A stretch of DNA of 64,000 bases from Burkholderia gladioli. GTDB taxonomy: Bacteria; Pseudomonadota; Gammaproteobacteria; Burkholderiales; Burkholderiaceae. The number at the start of each line of letters is the position of its first letter. Position 1 is the first letter of the stretch. Made by a program: the position numbers and the translations under genes. Shown in pieces: positions 59,054-64,000 of this stretch. Below the pieces are notes generated by a model. It saw only the letters and a list, made by a program, of their open reading frames with translations. It did not search any database and was not told the origin of the DNA. The stretch spans positions 1,736,001 to 1,800,000 of the forward strand of contig NZ_CP009322.1 of NCBI RefSeq assembly GCF_000959725.1. The letters are read 5' to 3'.

Positions 59054-60586
59054 TCATTCGACCGACAGCTGCAGGTTCATCTGCGAGCGCGAGGACTCGC
59101 CGTTCTGGTCCCGGTCGAGCTGCGAGGCGGGCGCCAGGCGCGCGCGCTCCAGCGAATCGAGGTACTCGGCGCTGACGTTGCCGGTGATGTAGTTGCCGTC
59201 GAAGCAGGACGCCTCGAAATTGTGGATCTCCGGGTTGATGTCGCGCACCGCGCGGCGCAGGTCGTCGACGTCCTGGTAGATCAGGTAGTCGGCGCCGATG
59301 ATCTTGGCCACCTCTTCGTCCGAGCGGCCGTGCGCGACCAGCTCGTTGCGCGTCGGCATGTCGATCCCGTAGACGTTCGGGAACTTCACCGGCGGCGCGG
59401 CCGAGGCGAAGATCACCGACTTCGCGCCGGCATCGCGCGCCATCTGGACGATCTCGTGCGAGGTGGTGCCGCGCACGATGGAGTCGTCGACGATCAGCAC
59501 GTTCTTGTCCTTGAACTCGATGCTCATGGCATTGAGCTTCTGGCGCACCGACTTCTTGCGCACCGCCTGCCCCGGCATGATGAAGGTGCGGCCGACGTAG
59601 CGGTTCTTGAAGAAGCCCTCGCGATACTCCACGCCGAGCTTGTTGGCCACCTGCATGGCGGCCGGGCGCGAGGAATCGGGAATCGGCATCACCACGTCGA
59701 TCTTGACGTCCTTGAGCTCGCGCTTGATCTTCTCGGCGAGGTAGTCGCCCATGCGCAGGCGCACGTTGTAGACCGGCACGCCGTCGAGGCAGGAATCGGG
59801 ACGCGCGAGATAGACCCACTCGAACATGCAGGGGTTCAGGCTCGGGTTCTCGGCGCACTGCTGGCTGTGGAAGCTGCCGTCCTGGCCGATGAAGATCGCC
59901 TCGCCCGGCGCCACGTCGCGCACGAACTCGAAGCCGATGCCTTCCACCGCCACCGATTCGGAAGCCAGCATCCATTCGACGCCCTGCTCGGTTTCCTGCT
60001 TGCCGATGCACAGCGGGCGGATGCCGAACGGGTCGCGGAAGGCGACCATGCCGTAGCCGGCGATCTGCGAGACGATCGCGTACGACCCCTGGGCGCGGCG
60101 ATGCACGCCCGAGACGGCCTTGAACACCGCGGACGGGTCGAGCTCGAGGCCGGTGGTGGCGAGCTGCAGCTCGTGCGCGAACACGTTGAGCAGCACTTCG
60201 CTGTCGGAGTTGGTGTTGATGTGGCGGCGGTCGATCCGGAACATCTCGTCCTTGAGCTGTTCCATGTTCGTCAGGTTGCCGTTGTGCGCGAGCACGATGC
60301 CGAACGGCGCGTTGACGTAGAACGGCTGCGCCTCGGCCTCGCTCGAGGCCGAGCCGGCCGTCGGGTAGCGCACCTGGCCGATGCCCGCGGTACCCGGCAG
60401 GCTGCGCATGTTGCGGGTGCGGAACACGTCGCGCACCATGCCGTTGGCCTTGTACATGTGGAAGTTGCTGCCGTCCGCGGTCACGATGCCGGCTGCGTCC
60501 TGGCCGCGATGCTGCAGCAGCAGCAGGCTGTCATAGATGAGCTGGTTGACCGGGGAGTGAGAGATAAAACCTACGATGCCGCACAT
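59054..60586 (-). CDS. purF: Amidophosphoribosyltransferase
   Basis: First committed step of purine synthesis (PRPP and glutamine to phosphoribosylamine). It has 510 residues; the catalytic Cys follows the initiator Met in MCGIVGF, so the start is 60586 and not the ATG five codons upstream. Further motifs: LLLQHRGQDAAGIV, LAHNGNLTN, FRDPFGIRPLC, and the PRPP loop NVLIVDDSIVRGTTS. It follows cvpA by 46 bp, the common cvpA-purF pair. Confidence 0.97.
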   Translation of the reverse strand: MCGIVGFISHSPVNQLIYDSLLLLQHRGQDAAGIVTADGSNFHMYKANGMVRDVFRTRNMRSLPGTAGIGQVRYPTAGSASSEAEAQPFYVNAPFGIVLAHNGNLTNMEQLKDEMFRIDRRHINTNSDSEVLLNVFAHELQLATTGLELDPSAVFKAVSGVHRRAQGSYAIVSQIAGYGMVAFRDPFGIRPLCIGKQETEQGVEWMLASESVAVEGIGFEFVRDVAPGEAIFIGQDGSFHSQQCAENPSLNPCMFEWVYLARPDSCLDGVPVYNVRLRMGDYLAEKIKRELKDVKIDVVMPIPDSSRPAAMQVANKLGVEYREGFFKNRYVGRTFIMPGQAVRKKSVRQKLNAMSIEFKDKNVLIVDDSIVRGTTSHEIVQMARDAGAKSVIFASAAPPVKFPNVYGIDMPTRNELVAHGRSDEEVAKIIGADYLIYQDVDDLRRAVRDINPEIHNFEASCFDGNYITGNVSAEYLDSLERARLAPASQLDRDQNGESSRSQMNLQLSVE

Positions 60587-60632
60587 GGCATGGTCCTTCA
60601 AGGATACAAAAACGGTTTCGGCCGCTGCGCAA

Positions 60633-61127
60633 TCAGATGTGGATATACGCAGCCAGCCCGTCGGGCAGGAACGGCTTCAGATCGCGCACGCCCTGCTCGG
60701 CGAAGGGACGCAACAGCCCGTTGCGCCAGAAATCCTGTTTCGGCAGTTCGGTCAGCCCGGCCGCAGCCACCAGCAGCAAGACCAGCAGCACGCCGCGCAG
60801 CAGCCCGAACAGCAGCCCCAGCGAGCGGTCCACGCCGCCCAGGCCGGTGGCCTGCGCCAGGCGCGACAGCAGCGCATTGGCCACGCCGGCGACCAGCACC
60901 ACGCCGATCACGATCGCCCCGAAGGCGATCACCCACTGGGTCAGCGCCCCGCCCGGCCAGGTGGACGGAATATAGGGCAGCACGACGCCGACATAACGGC
61001 AGGCCACGAAAAACGCCACCAGCCAGCCGATCAGCCCGAAGATCTCGGAGACGAAGCCGCGCCACGCGCCGCGCAAGGCCGACAGACCGATCACCGCCAG
61101 CACGGCGTAGTCGAACGCGGTCAGCAT
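60633..61127 (-). CDS. cvpA: CvpA-family inner-membrane protein
   Basis: 164 residues with four membrane segments (FDYAVLAVIGLSALRGAWRG; GLIGWLVAFFVACRYVGVVL; WVIAFGAIVIGVVLVAGVAN; LLRGVLLVLLLVAAAGL). The motif ALRGAWRGFVSEIFGLIGW is typical. CvpA is linked to envelope stability and colicin V export; it is often next to purF, as here. Confidence 0.93.
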   Translation of the reverse strand: MLTAFDYAVLAVIGLSALRGAWRGFVSEIFGLIGWLVAFFVACRYVGVVLPYIPSTWPGGALTQWVIAFGAIVIGVVLVAGVANALLSRLAQATGLGGVDRSLGLLFGLLRGVLLVLLLVAAAGLTELPKQDFWRNGLLRPFAEQGVRDLKPFLPDGLAAYIHI

Positions 61128-61133
61128 CGGCGC

Positions 61134-61958
61134 TTACTGGGTCAGGCCCGCGTCGCGCACCTTCGCGATCGCGGCCGAGGCGGCCGCGCGGTCGGCGAAC
61201 GGGCCCGCACGCAGCAGTGTAGTCGCGCTGCCGTCGGCCTGCTTGCGATGTTCGACATATGCGGGCACTCCCGCCGCTTTCAACTTGTCCGCCCAGCCGC
61301 GCGCGGTGGCCTCGTCCGGGAACGAACCCAGCTGGACCGCGAAGCGCGCGCCGGCGGGCTGCGAGGGCGAGGCGCCGTTCGCGGCGGCCGCGCGCGCGGG
61401 CGGCTGCGCCGCCGCAGCGGCGGGCTTGGGCGCGGGCACGGCGGGCTTGGCCGCGGCCTGCTGCGAGGCTTGCTGGGCAGCCTGTTGCTGAGCCGGCCTG
61501 GGCGGTGCCACGTCGGCCTTGCTGTCGGAGGAATCGGGGGAAGTGGCGGATTGCGCCGTCTGCGTGTCGTCGGCCGCGCCCGAGGCGGGCGGCTCGTCGT
61601 GCGCGACGCCGGCCTGCGTGTCGATCGGATCCTCGTCGCGCGAGGGGGCCGCGTGGGCAGGCTTGTTCGGGATGTCGATCGCGATGTCGTCGGTGACCGG
61701 CTTCGGATGCGAATCGAGGATCATCGGCAGCACGATCACCGCGGCCACCACCAACGCGATCGCGCCGACCAGGCGCCGACGCGCGCGTTGTTTCTCGGGG
61801 AGGGTCGGGTCGAGCATCATCGCGTCCGAGGGCCGCTCGGCGCGGCGCGTGGTGCGCCGCTCGACTCGCTCGCTGCGTACGGCCCGGGAGCCGGATTTCG
61901 ACCCGCGCCGGGACGGCGCGTCGTCGTCTTTCTTCTTGCCGAACGAGAAGATTCCCAT
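61134..61958 (-). CDS. SPOR-domain protein (DedD-like)
   Basis: 274 residues: a charged N-terminus (MGIFSFGKKKDDDAPSRRGS), one membrane helix at about 66-83 (LVGAIALVVAAVIVLPMIL), a long Ala/Pro/Gln-rich linker, and a C-terminal SPOR domain (FAVQLGSFPDEATARGWADK, then LLRAGPFADRAAASAAI) that binds denuded peptidoglycan at the septum. It lies between folC and cvpA, the place of dedD in many proteobacteria. Confidence 0.93.
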   Translation of the reverse strand: MGIFSFGKKKDDDAPSRRGSKSGSRAVRSERVERRTTRRAERPSDAMMLDPTLPEKQRARRRLVGAIALVVAAVIVLPMILDSHPKPVTDDIAIDIPNKPAHAAPSRDEDPIDTQAGVAHDEPPASGAADDTQTAQSATSPDSSDSKADVAPPRPAQQQAAQQASQQAAAKPAVPAPKPAAAAAQPPARAAAANGASPSQPAGARFAVQLGSFPDEATARGWADKLKAAGVPAYVEHRKQADGSATTLLRAGPFADRAAASAAIAKVRDAGLTQ

Positions 61959-61981
61959 GTATGGCTGGTCCGAACTACCCG

Positions 61982-63292
61982 TCAGTGTTGCTGCGATTTA
62001 CGGTAGGCCATCACGCCGGCCACCGTATAAAAGCTACCAAAGACCACGATTCTATCATTCTCCGAGGCCCGTTTCAGGGCATCTCGAAAAGCGTCCGCGG
62101 GTGTGGCGTGATGCGTGACGCTGCTGTCTGGGCCGTCCTCGACGCCTGCCTCGCGCAGCGCCGTCTCGAGCGTCTCGGCCGACGCGGCACGCGGCAGCGG
62201 CAGGTCGGTCACGCACCAGTGATCGATCTCGCCCTTCAACTGCTTGAGCACGCCGGCGATGTCCTTGTCGCGCATCGCGCCGAACACCGCGTAAGTGTAC
62301 GGAAAGAAACCCATGTTGCCGAGGTTTTGCGCGAGAACGGCCGCTGCGTGCGGATTATGCGCAACATCGAGGACGATCGCGGGCTTGCCGGGCAGCACCT
62401 GGAAGCGCCCCGCCAGCTCGACGTTGGCCAGGCCCAGGCGGATGTCCTGGGCCGACACCGGCAGGCGCGAGCGCAGCGCCTCCAGCGCGGCCAGCGCCGC
62501 CGAGGCATTGATCAGCTGGTTGGCGCCGCGCAGCGCCGGGTAGGCCAGCGCCGGGTAGCGCTTGTCGCGGCCCAGGTAGCTCCACTGCTGGCGCTCGTTG
62601 CCCGGCTGCGCCTCGTAGCGGAAATCGCGACCGACCAGCCACAGGTCGGCGCCGATCGACTCGGCATGGTCGATCAGGGTTTGCGGCGGCGAGGGATCGC
62701 CGCAGATCGCCGGCGTAGCCGGGCGGAAGATGCCGGCCTTCTCGAAGCCGATCTTCTCGCGCGTGTCGCCCAGGTATTCGGTGTGGTCGATGTCGATGCT
62801 GGTGACGATCGCGCAGTCGGCGTCGATGATGTTCATCGCGTCGAGCCGGCCGCCCAGGCCCACCTCGAGGATCACCGCGTCGAGCCCGCTGTCGGCGAAC
62901 AGGCGCAGGATCGCCAGCGTGGTGAACTCGAAGTAGGTCAGCGTGACCGGCTGCGCCAGGCTCAGGCGCGCCGCCTCGACCGCCTCGAAATGCGGCAGCA
63001 GCAGTTCGTCGGCCACGTTCTCGCCGCCCAGGCGCGCGCGCTCGTTGAAGGCGATCAGGTGCGGCGAGGTGTGGCAGCCGACGCGATAACCGGCCTTCAG
63101 CAGGATGGTTTCGAGGAACGCGCAGGTCGAGCCCTTGCCGTTGGTGCCGCCGACCGTGATCACCGGGCACGAGAAGCTCAGTCCGAGCGCCTCCTTGACC
63201 AGGGTGATGCGGGCCAGGCCCATGTCGATACCGACCGGATGCGCGGTTTCGAGGTGCGAGAGCCAGGCCTCGAGAGTAGGAAATGTGCTCAT
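61982..63292 (-). CDS. folC: Bifunctional folylpolyglutamate/dihydrofolate synthase
   Basis: Joins glutamate to folates. The 436 residues start at 63292 (MSTFPTLEAWLSHLE); the longer frame has 26 unrelated residues. Motifs: P-loop TVGGTNGKGSTCAFLE, HTSPHLIAFNERARL, ILEVGLGGRLDAMNI, and DVAHNPHAAAVLAQNL. It lies between accD and the SPOR gene, as in many betaproteobacteria. Confidence 0.96.
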   Translation of the reverse strand: MSTFPTLEAWLSHLETAHPVGIDMGLARITLVKEALGLSFSCPVITVGGTNGKGSTCAFLETILLKAGYRVGCHTSPHLIAFNERARLGGENVADELLLPHFEAVEAARLSLAQPVTLTYFEFTTLAILRLFADSGLDAVILEVGLGGRLDAMNIIDADCAIVTSIDIDHTEYLGDTREKIGFEKAGIFRPATPAICGDPSPPQTLIDHAESIGADLWLVGRDFRYEAQPGNERQQWSYLGRDKRYPALAYPALRGANQLINASAALAALEALRSRLPVSAQDIRLGLANVELAGRFQVLPGKPAIVLDVAHNPHAAAVLAQNLGNMGFFPYTYAVFGAMRDKDIAGVLKQLKGEIDHWCVTDLPLPRAASAETLETALREAGVEDGPDSSVTHHATPADAFRDALKRASENDRIVVFGSFYTVAGVMAYRKSQQH

Positions 63293-63329
63293 CTGTACCA
63301 CTGCGAATCTGCAGGAACGCTGAAAAACG

Positions 63330-63364
63330 AAAAACGCGCCGCCCGGCCGGGCCGGACGACGCGT
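63330..63364 (-). terminator. Terminator after accD
   Basis: On the minus strand a long stem (ACGCGTCGTCCGGC with GCCGGGCGGCGCGT, counting G-U pairs) is followed by TTTTT. It lies 28 bp after the accD stop and 37 bp before the folC start, so folC probably has its own promoter or is reached by read-through. Confidence 0.88.
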
Positions 63365-63392
63365 CGGCATGGGCCGCGCGGGGCGCGTGACT

Positions 63393-64000
<608 letters not shown>

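Overview
The window is high-GC, densely coded DNA of a Burkholderia-type betaproteobacterium. Supporting signs are three general porins of the Burkholderia type, an HU protein with an Ala/Lys/Pro tail, a cepacian-type exopolysaccharide cluster, and the block accD-folC-SPOR-cvpA-purF-metZ, which I recall as a chromosome 2 neighbourhood in Burkholderia. The species cannot be settled from this sequence alone. Layout from left to right: (1) 1-4456, an RND efflux operon (outer-membrane factor first, then a truncated adaptor) with a divergent LysR gene, followed by TetR and MarR genes. (2) 4472-10105, a nucleoside uptake and salvage operon on the minus strand, tsx-nupC-[deoC remnant]-deoA-deoB-cdd, in which deoC survives only as 57 codons joining its two ends. 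(3) 10445-18769, the reductive pyrimidine degradation operon (ureidopropionase-type amidohydrolase, preT, preA, NCS1 permease, dihydropyrimidinase) with a divergent RutR-like TetR gene. A 14-bp palindrome in the divergent promoter recurs with one mismatch upstream of tsx, suggesting one regulon for nucleoside import and base breakdown. (4) 19288-22837, an intact porin with a strong terminator, then a tannase/feruloyl-esterase-family gene lacking its nucleophile region, and a porin broken by one in-frame TAA. (5) 23143-28009, benM and benABCD for benzoate dihydroxylation, with ATAC-N7-GTAT LysR sites upstream of benA and a near match upstream of benM. (6) 28451-38357, a small lipoprotein gene and then a selenocysteine unit: selC (tRNA-Sec), selB, selA, fdhE and fdnIHG. 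The formate dehydrogenase catalytic gene has an in-frame TGA at codon 197 followed by a SECIS hairpin. (7) 38865-43471, an M14-family deacylase, a YihY-family membrane protein, a highly expressed porin and the HU-like nucleoid protein, with clear terminators. (8) 43897-57536, a cepacian bce-II-like exopolysaccharide region: UDP-glucose pyrophosphorylase, two acyltransferases, a double-domain glycosyltransferase, a flippase, an exported beta-propeller-like protein, and the GDP-D-rhamnose enzymes GMD and RMD. It also holds a dienelactone-hydrolase-like gene and a 47-residue membrane protein. (9) 57616-64000, metZ, purF, cvpA, a SPOR protein, folC and the truncated accD; a SAM-II-type riboswitch plus terminator lies between purF and metZ. 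The main points for a second look are the deoC micro-remnant, the shared operator linking tsx and the pyrimidine operon, the SAM-II leader of metZ, the compact selenocysteine unit, three degraded genes (two by internal deletion), and small genes that automated callers usually miss. All function calls rest on sequence reading and recalled family knowledge; no database search was run.
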